Assembly (NCBI RefSeq): GCF_005938675.2
Contig: NZ_VCCH02000064.1
Coordinates: 1 to 47,189 of the forward strand
Direction: 5' to 3'
Origin: Mycobacterium sp. KBS0706
GTDB lineage: Bacteria; Pseudomonadota; Alphaproteobacteria; DSM-16000; Inquilinaceae
DNA: 47,189 nucleotides
The notes beneath the pieces were generated by a model, which worked only from the letters and a program-made list of their open reading frames with translations, was not told the origin of the DNA and did no database searches. Both the position numbers and the translations under genes were made by a program. Of this stretch, positions 19,956 through 28,727 are shown piece after piece; position 1 is the first letter of the stretch; each line of letters opens with the position of its first letter.

Positions 19956-21026
19956 ATGAATTCTGCCGGCGCCAGCCCCCTCACCCTCCCGCCGCCTTCG
20001 GCGTCGGGCCCCTCCCTCTCCCCGAGGAGAGGGAAACAGAGCCGCGCGCCCACTCACCTCTCCTTGGGGAGAGGTCGGAATCGCGAAGCGATTCCGGGTG
20101 AGGGGGCGGCTCCGGCTCCTCCAGTCACGCACGACCAAGCCCCTCTCCCCCACCTGCCCGTCTTCCTGACCGTGCGCGGCCGGCTCTGCGTCCTGGTCGG
20201 CGGCAGCGACGCAGCCGTGCCGAAATTCGAGCTGCTGCGCCGTGCCGGCGCCGCGGTCCGGTTGGTCGGCGCCGATCCCGCTTTCGCCGAGACCGCGGCC
20301 GGCGCCGAGATCCTCCCCGGTCCGCTGACCGCCGCCCACCTGGCCGGGGCCTGCCTGGTGATCGACGCCTCGGGCGAACCCGACACCAACGCCCGCAGCG
20401 CCACTCTGGCACGGGCAGCGGGCGTGCCGCTGAACGTCGTCGACCGGCCGGCGCTCTGCGATTTCATCCTGCCGGCGATCCTGGATCGCTCGCCGGTGGT
20501 GGTCGCCGTCTCGACCGGCGGCGCCGCGCCCGCTTTGGCCGGGCTGATCCGGCAGGAGCTGGAGGCGCTGATCCCGCCGGGCCTCGGCCGCCTGGCCGCC
20601 CTGTCCGGCATGCTGCGCGACGAGATCCGCCGCATCACCGATCCCTCCCGCCGCCTGGCCTTCTGGCGCCGGCTGTATCGCGACGGCGCGGCCGACCGGG
20701 TGGCGGCGCTCGACCTGCTGGACCAGGTGGCGGCAGAGAGACCCTCCGCCGGCGCGCTGACCCGGATCACGATCGGGCCGGGTGGCGAGCAGGACCTGAC
20801 ATTGCGGCAGGTGGCGGCGCTGCGCCGGGCCGACCTGCTGCTGGTTGAGGACGGCGTCGACCCGGCCGTGCTGGATCACGCCCGCCGCGATGCGCCGCGC
20901 CGGGGCCTGGTGCGGACTCCGGCCGAGGCCGCCGCCCTGCGCCATGAGCTGGACCGGGGCCTGCAGGTGGTGCAGCTGGTCGCCGAGGACAGTCAAAGCC
21001 TCGTGCCGAGGCTGGCCGCGGAGTAG
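19956..21026 (+). CDS. cysG: siroheme synthase: precorrin-2 dehydrogenase/ferrochelatase with decayed methyltransferase tail
   Basis: Makes siroheme for NirB from precorrin-2, 356 residues from ATG 19956. Residues 7-51 are encoded by a palindromic repeat. From residue 67 the CysG N-terminal domain begins (LPHLPVFLTVRGRLCVLVGG), continuing through VSTGGAAPALAGLIRQELEA and GRLAALSG. The nucleotide motif is GGS where GGG is usual. The last 90 residues resemble only the start of an uroporphyrinogen methyltransferase (IGPGGEQDLTLRQVAALRRA, DPAVLDHARRDAPRRG, GLQVVQLVAED) and then stop. That domain is therefore incomplete and probably inactive; another SUMT gene is needed. Confidence 0.85.
   Translation: MNSAGASPLTLPPPSASGPSLSPRRGKQSRAPTHLSLGRGRNREAIPGEGAAPAPPVTHDQAPLPHLPVFLTVRGRLCVLVGGSDAAVPKFELLRRAGAAVRLVGADPAFAETAAGAEILPGPLTAAHLAGACLVIDASGEPDTNARSATLARAAGVPLNVVDRPALCDFILPAILDRSPVVVAVSTGGAAPALAGLIRQELEALIPPGLGRLAALSGMLRDEIRRITDPSRRLAFWRRLYRDGAADRVAALDLLDQVAAERPSAGALTRITIGPGGEQDLTLRQVAALRRADLLLVEDGVDPAVLDHARRDAPRRGLVRTPAEAAALRHELDRGLQVVQLVAEDSQSLVPRLAAE
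19976..20106. repeat. palindromic repeat, family A, inside siroheme synthase gene
   Basis: A 131-base element with 11-base perfect terminal inverted repeats (CCCCCTCACCC and its complement). Its core 20067-20106 is 36/40 identical to the urtB copy. Its central hairpin CGGAATCGC-GAA-GCGATTCCG is a perfect 9-pair stem. It is read in frame, in the opposite orientation relative to coding from the urtB copy. Confidence 0.85.
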
Positions 21027-21092
21027 GCGACGCTCTTGCCGCATGGCGCCGTCTCGCCGGCTTGCTTAATTTGGTCGGCTGTTGCTCCGCGA

Positions 21093-22544
21093 ATGCCGAT
21101 GATGACCCGCCGCCTGATCCTGATCGCAGTCCTGACCCTGGCCGGAGGCGCTCCGGCCCTGGCGGCGCCCGAATTCCAGGCCGGGGCCTGCAGCTTCGTG
21201 GTGCCGGACGGACGGGCCGCCACCTGCGGCACCGTCACCGTGCCGGAGAACCGGGACAAGCCCGACGGCGCCACGGTCACCCTTGCGGTCGCCATCCTGT
21301 CCACCCCCGACAAGCTCGGCGACGCGCCGCCGGTGCTGTATCTCGAGGGCGGCCCGGGCGGGGCGGCGGGGCTGGACCCCGACGGCATCGGCCGCTGGTG
21401 GGACCTGATCGCCCGCAACGACTGGCTGCAGAAGCGCAAGCTGGTGCTGTACGACCAGCGCGGCATGGGCAAGTCGGAGCCGAACCTGAGCTGCCCGGAA
21501 ATGGTCGACGCCCAGATCCGCAGCAACGGCCCGGAGGGCGACGGCGGGAACGATGCGGCCGCGATCGAGGCCGCCCGCGCCTGTCGCACCCGCTGGGAGG
21601 CCGAGGGCCACGACCTGACCCGCTACACCACGCCCGACAGCGCCCGCGACGTCGCCGATCTTCGCCTCGCCCTCGGCTTCGACAAATGGGTGCTGTTCGG
21701 GTCGTCCTACGGCACCCGGCTGGCGCTGGAGGCTGTGCGGCGCTATCCCGACGGCATCGCCGCAATCATCCTGGACGGCGTCTACCCGCCCGGCGAAAGC
21801 CTGTTCACTGCGTCGGAGGAGGACGACCCCGACGGCGACCGGTCGCTGCAGCGCGTCTTCGCCGACTGCGCCGCCGACACCAGTTGCAACGCCGCCTATC
21901 CCGACCTGGCAGGGCGCTACCGCACCCTGCTGGAGCGGCTGGACGACGAGCCGCCGACGGTGACGGTCGAACGGCCGGACGGCAAAGGTCAGGCCGAGCT
22001 GATGTTCACCGGCGGCCTGCTGGCGGAGGTGGTGTTCAACGACCTCTATTCCCGCGACGACGCCGCCACCCTGCCGGCGCTGATCGCCGGCATCGATGCC
22101 GACCGCGACGAGGCCTATGAAGAGGCGGCGGAGCAGTGGCTGACCGGGCTCCTGGACCCGACCATCGCCAACGGCGCCTATGACCTGGCCGAATGCCTGG
22201 CGCCGGATGCCGGCGACCTGAAGGACGCGCCGGGATCGACTTGCCCGGCCTGGCCGGCCGGCGCTGCGGACGACCTCGCCTCGCAGCCGGTCGACAGCGA
22301 CATCCCCGCCCTGATCCTGTCCGGCGGGCTCGACCCGGTGACGCCGCCGGCCTGGGCCCGCGCCACCGCGTCGCATCTGCCGAACGGCTTCCTGGTCGAG
22401 CGCCAGGACCAGGGCCACGGCCTGATCGGCAGCGACCCCTGCGCCGAGACCCTGACGGGCAAGTTCCTGGACGCGCCGGACCGCCAGCCAGTCGATGCCT
22501 GCGAGCTGGCGCCCGACCCGCTGCGCTTCCTGGTGAATGGGTAA
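21093..22544 (+). CDS. secreted alpha/beta hydrolase, TAP-like family
   Basis: Probable exported hydrolase or peptidase, 483 residues. The N-terminus is a signal peptide (RRLILIAVLTLAGGAPALAA). The oxyanion region is LYLEGGPGG, the nucleophile elbow is FGSSYGTRLALE, the acid is in SGGLDPVTPP and the histidine in DQGHGLIG. This is the tripeptidyl-aminopeptidase-like arrangement with a C-terminal TAP domain. It has no clear ribosome site. It follows the nas operon by 66 bases but has no obvious functional link. The substrate is unknown. Confidence 0.85.
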   Translation: MPMMTRRLILIAVLTLAGGAPALAAPEFQAGACSFVVPDGRAATCGTVTVPENRDKPDGATVTLAVAILSTPDKLGDAPPVLYLEGGPGGAAGLDPDGIGRWWDLIARNDWLQKRKLVLYDQRGMGKSEPNLSCPEMVDAQIRSNGPEGDGGNDAAAIEAARACRTRWEAEGHDLTRYTTPDSARDVADLRLALGFDKWVLFGSSYGTRLALEAVRRYPDGIAAIILDGVYPPGESLFTASEEDDPDGDRSLQRVFADCAADTSCNAAYPDLAGRYRTLLERLDDEPPTVTVERPDGKGQAELMFTGGLLAEVVFNDLYSRDDAATLPALIAGIDADRDEAYEEAAEQWLTGLLDPTIANGAYDLAECLAPDAGDLKDAPGSTCPAWPAGAADDLASQPVDSDIPALILSGGLDPVTPPAWARATASHLPNGFLVERQDQGHGLIGSDPCAETLTGKFLDAPDRQPVDACELAPDPLRFLVNG

Positions 22545-22597
22545 GCGCCGGCCGGCGCCGATCAGCAACTGGCTGCTTCAGGGTGTTTTCTCTTTTC

Positions 22598-22688
22598 TGT
22601 CATTGCCGGGCTTGACCCGGCAATCCAGGGGCCACCGGGAGCGGCTCTTGAAAGCCCCTGGATCCTCGGGTCAAGTCCGAGGATGACA
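22598..22688. repeat. palindromic repeat, family B
   Basis: A 91-base element starts TGTCATTGCCGGGCTTGACC and ends GGTCAAGTCCGAGGATGACA, with nested hairpins and inner arms CCAGGGGC and GCCCCTGG. It sits between the convergent hydrolase gene and copZ, where it may act as a two-way terminator. Confidence 0.85.
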
Positions 22689-22699
22689 GCAAAAAATGC

Positions 22700-22909
22700 T
22701 CACCCGATCCCTTCCGGCGTATAGCCCGCCTCGCTGATCAGCCCGGCGACCCGGGCCTGGTCGTCGGCTCCGGTGACGGAGACCAGCTTGCGCACCGGAT
22801 CGGCCTCGACCCGGGCGCCGGGGATGCTGCCCTCGATTGCGCCCTTGATCGTGCCGGCGCAATGGCCGCAGGTCATGTCCTCGACCCGGAAGGACAGCGT
22901 TGCACCCAT
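22700..22909 (-). CDS. copZ: copper chaperone CopZ
   Basis: Small cytoplasmic copper carrier of the heavy-metal-associated fold, 69 residues. The metal site is DMTCGHCAGTI near residue 12. The ATG at 22909 has AGGAG 10 bases upstream; the longer frame would run through the operator and is rejected. It is divergent from copA and has its own CueR-type promoter. It probably hands Cu(I) to CopA. Confidence 0.93.
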   Translation of the reverse strand: MGATLSFRVEDMTCGHCAGTIKGAIEGSIPGARVEADPVRKLVSVTGADDQARVAGLISEAGYTPEGIG

Positions 22910-22950
22910 GATGGTTCGACTCCTGTTTCGCATGGACCAGGGCACTGTCG

Positions 22951-22975
22951 GGCTTCCCACCGTGGGAAGGTCAAG
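22951..22975 (-). promoter_or_regulatory. CueR-type operator/promoter for copZ
   Basis: On the minus strand TTGACC is followed by a 19-base spacer containing the dyad CTTCCCACGGTGGGAAG, then GACAGT as a -10. The long spacer with a dyad between -35 and -10 is the hallmark of MerR-family activation. Confidence 0.8.
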
Positions 22976-23014
22976 CGGGTTTTTGCCGCCCGATCGATCC
23001 CGTCGAACCACCCC

Positions 23015-23045
23015 TTGACCTTCCCATTGTGGGAAGGTCCATCTC
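23015..23045 (+). promoter_or_regulatory. CueR-type operator/promoter for copA-cueR
   Basis: TTGACC (23015-23020), a 19-base spacer and a weak -10 (CATCTC). The perfect-arm dyad ACCTTCCCATTGTGGGAAGGT matches the known CueR-class operator. It mirrors the copZ operator 60 bases away. Confidence 0.85.
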
Positions 23046-23067
23046 TCCCCACATCCGCTGTTGCGAG

Positions 23068-25566
23068 ATGGGAATCGGAACCGTGCAGACGTTGAACTCC
23101 AGTGCCAGGAACTCCGTGCAGCTCGCCATCGAGGGCATGACCTGCGCGTCCTGCGTGCGACGGGTCGAGCAGTCGATCGCGAAGACGCCCGGCGTCGCCG
23201 CGGCGAACGTCAACCTCGCCACCGAGCGGGCCGATGTGTCATTCACCGCCGCGCCGGACATCCCGGCGGTGGTGAAGTCGATCGAGAGCGCCGGCTATGC
23301 CGTGCCGGAGGACACGGTCGTGCTGGCGATCCAGGGCATGACCTGCGCCTCCTGCGTCGCCCGCGTGGAGAGGAAGCTGCGAGCCGTGCCCGGCGTGACC
23401 GAGGCCGCCGTCAACCTGGCCACCGAGCGCGGCACGGTCCGCTTCGCCCGCGGCGCCGTGCCGCCGGCGGCGCTGGAGCAGGCGGTGCGCGACGCCGGAT
23501 ACCAGGCCCGGCGCATCGGCGCCGAGGATGCCGGCGACCGCGAGCGCGACGCCCGCGCCGCGGAGACGGCGGCGCTGGGCCGCAGCCTGGCCGTGGCGGC
23601 CGTGCTGTCCCTGCCGGTCTTCGTGCTGGAGATGGGCACGCATCTGGTCCCCGCCATCCACGACCTGGTGATGGCGACGATCGGCATGCGGCAGAGCTGG
23701 ATCATCCAGTTCGTCCTGGCCAGCGCGGTGATGTTCGGCCCGGGGCTGCGCTTCTTCCGCAAGGGCGTTCCGGCGCTGCTGCGCGCCGCGCCGGACATGA
23801 ACTCTCTGGTCGCGCTGGGCACCGCCGCGGCCTGGGGCTACTCCGTGGTGGCGACCTTCCTGCCGGGCGCGCTGCCCGCCGGCACGGCCAATGTCTATTA
23901 CGAGGCCGCGGCGGTGATCACGACGCTGATCCTGCTGGGCCGGTACCTGGAGGCGCGCGCCAAGGGACGGACGTCGGAGGCGATCCGCCGCCTGGTCGGG
24001 CTGCAGCCCAAGACCGCGCGGGTGGTCCGCGACGGCAAGACGCTGGACCTGGCGCTGGAGGAGGTGCGGGCCGGCGATATCGTGCTGGTGCGGCCGGGCG
24101 AGCGGGTGCCGGTCGACGGCGAGGTGGTCGAGGGCTCGTCCTTCGTCGACGAGGCAATGATCACCGGCGAGCCGGTGCCGGTGGCCAAGGGCGTCGGCGC
24201 CGAGGTGGTCGGCGGCACCATCAACAAGACCGGCAGCTTCTCCTTCCGCGCCACCCGGGTGGGCGGCGAGACCGTGCTGGCCCAGATCATCCGCATGGTC
24301 GAGCAGGCGCAGGGCGCCAAGCTGCCGATCCAGGCGCTGGTCGACAGGGTCACTGCCTGGTTCGTGCCGGCAGTGATGGCGGTGGCGGCCGCGACCTTCC
24401 TGGCCTGGCTGGCCTTCGGGCCCGACCCCGCCTTCGCCCTGGTCAACGCCGTGGCGGTGCTGATCATCGCCTGCCCCTGCGCCATGGGGCTGGCGACGCC
24501 GACCTCGATCATGGTCGGCACCGGCCGCGCCGCCGAGCTGGGCGTGCTGTTCCGCAGGGGCGACGCGCTGCAGACCCTGCGCGACGCCCGGGTGATCGCG
24601 CTCGACAAGACCGGCACGCTGACCCAGGGGCGGCCCGAGCTGACCGATTTCGACACGCTGGACGGCTTCGACCACGACGACGTGCTGCGGCTGGTGGCTG
24701 CGGTCGAGGCGCGTTCGGAGCATCCGATCGCGGAGGCGATCGTCGCCGCCGCCAGCGCGCGCGGCCTGGCCCTGCCGGCAGCCGAGGCGTTCGAGGCGGT
24801 GCCCGGCCACGGCGTGGCGGCAGCGATCGAGGGCCGCCAGGTCGCGGTCGGCGCCGACCGCTACATGCGGTCGCTGGGCCATGATCCGTCGGCCTTTGCC
24901 GCGGCGGCCGCCCGGCTGGGCGAGGACGGCAAGTCGCCGCTCTACGCCGCGGTCGACGGCCGCCTGGCCGCGATCATCGCCGTGTCGGATCCGATCAAGC
25001 CGTCGACGACGGAGGCGATCCGAGCCCTCAGCGCGCTGGGCCTCAAGGTGGCGATGGTCACCGGCGACAATCGCGGCACGGCGGAGGCGATCGCCCGGCG
25101 CCTGGGCATCGACGAGGTCGCGGCCGAGGTGCTGCCGGAGGGCAAGGTCGAGGCGGTGAAGCGGCTGGGCGCCGGTGGCCGGCGGGTGGCCTTCGTCGGC
25201 GACGGCATCAACGACGCGCCGGCCCTGGCCGCCGCCGATGTCGGCATTGCCATCGGCACCGGCACGGACATCGCCATCGAGAGCGCCGACCTGGTGCTGA
25301 TGTCGGGCGACCTGCACGGCGTGGCCAACGCCATCGCCCTGTCGCAAGCGACGATCCGCAACATCCGGCAGAACCTGTTCTGGGCCTTCGCCTATAACGC
25401 GGCGCTGATCCCGGTCGCCGCCGGTGCCCTGTACCCGGCCGAGGGCTGGCTGCTGTCGCCGATCCTGGCGGCCGGGGCGATGGCGTTGTCGAGCGTCTTC
25501 GTCCTCGCCAATGCCTTGCGCCTGCGCCGCTTCCGCGCGCCCTTATCCGGGGAGCCCCTGCCATGA
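23068..25566 (+). CDS. copA: copper-exporting P1B-type ATPase CopA
   Basis: Pumps Cu(I) out of the cytoplasm, 832 residues. There are two N-terminal metal-binding domains (GMTCASCVRR near 23, GMTCASCVAR near 91), eight predicted membrane segments and the transport motif CPCAMGLATP. The phosphorylation site is DKTGTLTQG, followed by the HP motif SEHPIAEAI and the hinge GDGINDAPAL. The upstream part of the open frame lies inside the operator, so ATG 23068 is chosen; GTG 23083 is an alternative. The stop overlaps the cueR start. Confidence 0.96.
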   Translation: MGIGTVQTLNSSARNSVQLAIEGMTCASCVRRVEQSIAKTPGVAAANVNLATERADVSFTAAPDIPAVVKSIESAGYAVPEDTVVLAIQGMTCASCVARVERKLRAVPGVTEAAVNLATERGTVRFARGAVPPAALEQAVRDAGYQARRIGAEDAGDRERDARAAETAALGRSLAVAAVLSLPVFVLEMGTHLVPAIHDLVMATIGMRQSWIIQFVLASAVMFGPGLRFFRKGVPALLRAAPDMNSLVALGTAAAWGYSVVATFLPGALPAGTANVYYEAAAVITTLILLGRYLEARAKGRTSEAIRRLVGLQPKTARVVRDGKTLDLALEEVRAGDIVLVRPGERVPVDGEVVEGSSFVDEAMITGEPVPVAKGVGAEVVGGTINKTGSFSFRATRVGGETVLAQIIRMVEQAQGAKLPIQALVDRVTAWFVPAVMAVAAATFLAWLAFGPDPAFALVNAVAVLIIACPCAMGLATPTSIMVGTGRAAELGVLFRRGDALQTLRDARVIALDKTGTLTQGRPELTDFDTLDGFDHDDVLRLVAAVEARSEHPIAEAIVAAASARGLALPAAEAFEAVPGHGVAAAIEGRQVAVGADRYMRSLGHDPSAFAAAAARLGEDGKSPLYAAVDGRLAAIIAVSDPIKPSTTEAIRALSALGLKVAMVTGDNRGTAEAIARRLGIDEVAAEVLPEGKVEAVKRLGAGGRRVAFVGDGINDAPALAAADVGIAIGTGTDIAIESADLVLMSGDLHGVANAIALSQATIRNIRQNLFWAFAYNAALIPVAAGALYPAEGWLLSPILAAGAMALSSVFVLANALRLRRFRAPLSGEPLP

Positions 25567-25988
25567 ACATCGGCCAGGCCGCCACCGCCTCCGGCGTCTC
25601 CGCCAAGATGATCCGGTACTACGAATCGGTCGGGCTGACTCGGTCGGTGGTGCGCACCGAATCCGGCTATCGGGTCTACAGCGACGACGACGTGCACACG
25701 CTGCGCTTCATCCGCAGGTCCCGCGACCTCGGCTTCTCGGTCGAGCAGATCGCCGGCTTGCTCGCGCTATGGCAGGACCGCGACCGGTCGAGCGCCGATG
25801 TGAAGCGGATCGCGCTCGGCCATGTCGCCCAACTGGAGCAGAAGGTCGCAGGGCTGAAGCAGATGATCGCCACGCTGCGGCACCTCTCGGCCTGCTGCCA
25901 TGGCGACGACCGGCCCGACTGCCCGATCCTCGACGACCTGGCGCTCGAGCCGCCCGCGAAGCCGGCCCGACGGGCCCGACCCGCCTGA
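25563..25988 (+). CDS. cueR: MerR-family copper regulator CueR
   Basis: Cu(I)-responsive activator, 141 residues. An N-terminal MerR winged helix (MNIGQAATASGVSAKMIRYY) is followed by a dimerisation helix. The metal loop has two cysteines spaced as in CueR (CHGDDRPDCPI near 112-122). The ATG overlaps the copA stop (ATGA). It should act at the two operators at 22951-22975 and 23015-23045, giving autoregulation through copA. The arginine/proline-rich C-terminus is longer than in E. coli CueR. Confidence 0.93.
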   Translation: MNIGQAATASGVSAKMIRYYESVGLTRSVVRTESGYRVYSDDDVHTLRFIRRSRDLGFSVEQIAGLLALWQDRDRSSADVKRIALGHVAQLEQKVAGLKQMIATLRHLSACCHGDDRPDCPILDDLALEPPAKPARRARPA

Positions 25989-26040
25989 ACGCCGGCCTCG
26001 ACGGCCGGTTGTCGCGCGCCGGCTTGACCGGTTCCGGGCG

Positions 26041-26067
26041 TTGTGATCCAAATTGTCTGATTATAAT
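26041..26067 (+). promoter_or_regulatory. probable promoter of sugar ABC operon
   Basis: A perfect TATAAT (26062-26067) in an AT-rich patch is preceded by TTGTGA with a short 15-base spacer. The A/T-rich island is rare in this sequence. The -35 assignment is weak. Confidence 0.5.
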
Positions 26068-26121
26068 AGCAATGTTGACCGACCCCGCCGGAGAGCGGGC
26101 TCGGAAAACGGGAGGAACCCT

Positions 26122-27072
26122 ATGAAGCGCTTGATTCTCGCGGGTCTCGCCGCGGCCGTCGCGTCGGTTCTCGCCATCGGCCCGGCCAATGCTGCCGACA
26201 AGACCATCGCCTTCGTCGTCAACGGCTCGTCCGATTTCTGGACCATCGCCCACAAGGGCACCGACAAGGCGGTGTCCGAGCTGAAGGGCTACAGCGTCGA
26301 GTTCAAGATCCCCGGCCAGTCCAGCGCCGCAGAGCAGCGCCAGATCGTCGAGGACATGCTGGCCCGCGGCGTCGCCGGCATCGGCATCAGCCCGGTCGAT
26401 CCGGACAACTCCACGGCGCTGCTGAACAAGGCCGCCGGCCAGGTGCCGCTGTTCACCTTCGACAGCGACGCGCCGAAGAGCGAGCGGCTGCTGTATATCG
26501 GCACCGACAACGTCGCAGCCGGCGTGCAGGCGGGCGAGCTGATCAAGAAGACCCTGCCGGACGGCGGCAAGATCATGCTGTTCGTCGGCACCCTGGGCAA
26601 CGCCAATGCCCGTGAGCGCGTCGACGGCATCAAGAAGGCGATCGCCGGCACCAAGATCGAGATCGTCGACGTCCGCACCGACGACATCGACTTCGCCAAG
26701 GCCAAGCGCAATGTCGAGGACACGCTGACCAAGTATGACGACCTGGCGATGCTGGTCGGCCTGTACTCTTACAACACGCCGATCATCTACGACGCCATGA
26801 AGGCGGCCGGGAAGCTGGGCCAGATCAAGGTCGTCGGCTTCGACGAGGATCCGGTCACCCTGCGCGGCGTGCAGGAGGGCGTGATCGAGGGCACGGTGGT
26901 GCAGCAGCCCTACGAGTTCGGCTACCAGACGGTGAAGCTGCTGGCCCAGTACATCGAGGGCGACAAGTCCTTCATCCCGGCGGACCACCTGAAGATCATC
27001 CCGACCCGGCTGATCGATAAGAGCAACGTCGCCGACTTCCAGAAGCAGATGAAGGAACTGCTGGGCAAGTAG
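26122..27072 (+). CDS. sugar ABC transporter substrate-binding protein (RbsB-like)
   Basis: Periplasmic binding protein of the ribose/galactose type, 316 residues. The start has a GGGAGGA site. A Sec signal peptide (LAAAVASVLAIGPANA) precedes ADKTIAFVVNGSSDFW. Family segments include GVAGIGISPVDPDNST and VKVVGFDEDPVTLRGVQEG-type loops in the C-lobe. It heads an operon with the ATPase and permease. The ligand cannot be told from sequence; no catabolic gene lies next to it. Confidence 0.9.
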   Translation: MKRLILAGLAAAVASVLAIGPANAADKTIAFVVNGSSDFWTIAHKGTDKAVSELKGYSVEFKIPGQSSAAEQRQIVEDMLARGVAGIGISPVDPDNSTALLNKAAGQVPLFTFDSDAPKSERLLYIGTDNVAAGVQAGELIKKTLPDGGKIMLFVGTLGNANARERVDGIKKAIAGTKIEIVDVRTDDIDFAKAKRNVEDTLTKYDDLAMLVGLYSYNTPIIYDAMKAAGKLGQIKVVGFDEDPVTLRGVQEGVIEGTVVQQPYEFGYQTVKLLAQYIEGDKSFIPADHLKIIPTRLIDKSNVADFQKQMKELLGK

Positions 27073-27116
27073 CACCGGCAGCATGAGCCATCGGCTCCGG
27101 CAATCTCCTTCCTTGT

Positions 27117-27154
27117 CCCCCCTCCCCTCGCGGGAGGGGGTCAGGGGGAGGGGG
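27117..27154. repeat. GC-rich palindromic element, family A-like
   Basis: CCCCCCTCCC, then CTCGCG, then GGAGGGGG, followed by a second G-rich tract, lies between the binding-protein and ATPase genes. It resembles the ends of family A. As a hairpin it may trim transcription between the abundant binding protein and the rest. Confidence 0.6.
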
Positions 27155-27186
27155 TTTTCGCGACCAGCGCAGGCGGACTTCCGAGC

Positions 27187-28695
27187 ATGACCGATGCCGT
27201 CCTCGCCATGGAGGGGATCTCCAAGACCTATCCCGGCGTGCAGGCGCTGAAGGATGTGAGCCTGACCGTGCGGCGCGGCGAGGTGGTCGGGCTGATCGGC
27301 GAGAACGGGGCCGGCAAGTCGACGCTGATGAAGATCCTGGGCGGGGTCGAGGCCCCGACCACGGGCACCGTCACCGTCGACGGCACCCCGCATGCGGCCC
27401 TGACGGTGCCGGAGGCGATCGCCGCCGGCATCGCCTTCGTGCATCAGGAGTTGAACCTCTTCGACAATCTCGACGTCGCCGCCAATGTCTTCATCGGGCG
27501 CGAGCCGCGGCGCTTCGGCCCGCTGAAGCTGGTCGACACGGCCCGGCTGCACGCCGACACGCAAAGGCTGCTCGACCGGCTCGGCGTCGATTTCGGGCCG
27601 GCCACGCCGCTGGCCGAGCTGTCGATCGCCCAGCAGCAGATGGTGGAGATCGCCAAGGCGCTGTCGCTCGACGCCCGCATCATCATCATGGACGAGCCGA
27701 CCTCGAGCCTGACCATCGCCGAGACCCAGACGCTGCTGCGCGTCATCGGCGAGCTGAAGGCGGCCGGGGTGGCGATCATCTTCATCACCCATCGCCTGGG
27801 CGAGATCGAGGCCTGCGCCGACCGCGTGGTCTGCCTGCGCGACGGCCGGCTGGTCGGAGCGCTGGACCGCGACGAGATCCATCACGACCGGATGGTGCGG
27901 ATGATGGTCGGGCGCGACCTGCGGGCGCTGTACATCCCGCCCGCCGTCACGGCCCAGCTGGACGCGGTCGAGATCCGCGGCGTGCGCACCACCGCCTATC
28001 CCGGGCACGAGGTGACGCTGTCGGTCGGCCGCGGCGAGATCCTGGGCTTGGCCGGGCTGGTCGGCTCCGGCCGCACCGAGCTGGCGCGCGCCGTCTTCGG
28101 CATCGACCGGATGCTGGCCGGCGAGGTCCGGCTGGACGGCACGGCGCTGACCATCGGCACGCCCCGCGCGGCCATCGCCCAGGGCCTGTTCCTGGTGCCG
28201 GAGGACCGCAAGCGCAGCGGCCTGGTGCTGGACATGACCATCGCCCAGAACGTCACCCTGCCCGGCCTCAGGCACGTCGCCAAACGCTGGCTGATCGACG
28301 GCCGCGGCGAGGCGAAGCAGGCCGAGGCCCAGCGCGAGAAGCTGCGCATCCGCACTCCGTCGGTCGCCACCACTGCCCTGAAGCTGTCCGGCGGCAACCA
28401 GCAGAAGATCGTGCTGGCGAAATGGCTGGCGCTGCAGCCGCGCTTCCTGATTTTCGACGAGCCGACGCGCGGCATCGATGTCGGCGCCAAGTCCGAGATC
28501 TACCAGCTGATGCGCAATCTGGCCGACCGCGGCGTGCCGATCCTGATGATCTCCAGCGACATGGAGGAGGTGATCGGCGTCAGCGACCGGATTGCGGTGA
28601 TGCATGAAGGCCGGATCAGCGGCATTCTCGGTCGTGACCAGTTCAGCGAACCCAATGTGATGCAGCTGGCCGTCGGCCGGCCGCTGGCGGCATAG
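27187..28695 (+). CDS. sugar ABC transporter ATP-binding protein (RbsA-like)
   Basis: Duplicated ATPase of the CUT2 class, 502 residues. The first half has GENGAGKST, LSIAQQQMVEIAKAL and IIMDEPTSSL. The second half has the degenerate P-loop GLVGSGRTEL and the intact signature LSGGNQQKIVLAKWL, the usual asymmetry of RbsA proteins. It is followed 32 bases later by the permease. Confidence 0.93.
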   Translation: MTDAVLAMEGISKTYPGVQALKDVSLTVRRGEVVGLIGENGAGKSTLMKILGGVEAPTTGTVTVDGTPHAALTVPEAIAAGIAFVHQELNLFDNLDVAANVFIGREPRRFGPLKLVDTARLHADTQRLLDRLGVDFGPATPLAELSIAQQQMVEIAKALSLDARIIIMDEPTSSLTIAETQTLLRVIGELKAAGVAIIFITHRLGEIEACADRVVCLRDGRLVGALDRDEIHHDRMVRMMVGRDLRALYIPPAVTAQLDAVEIRGVRTTAYPGHEVTLSVGRGEILGLAGLVGSGRTELARAVFGIDRMLAGEVRLDGTALTIGTPRAAIAQGLFLVPEDRKRSGLVLDMTIAQNVTLPGLRHVAKRWLIDGRGEAKQAEAQREKLRIRTPSVATTALKLSGGNQQKIVLAKWLALQPRFLIFDEPTRGIDVGAKSEIYQLMRNLADRGVPILMISSDMEEVIGVSDRIAVMHEGRISGILGRDQFSEPNVMQLAVGRPLAA

Positions 28696-28727
28696 CCGAG
28701 AGAAAGTCCGGGAGGACGTCAGGGACG

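Noticed and set aside
22910..23011. N-terminal extension of CopZ
   Set aside because: The extension would be encoded by the CueR operator and promoter, so it cannot be part of the normal mRNA.
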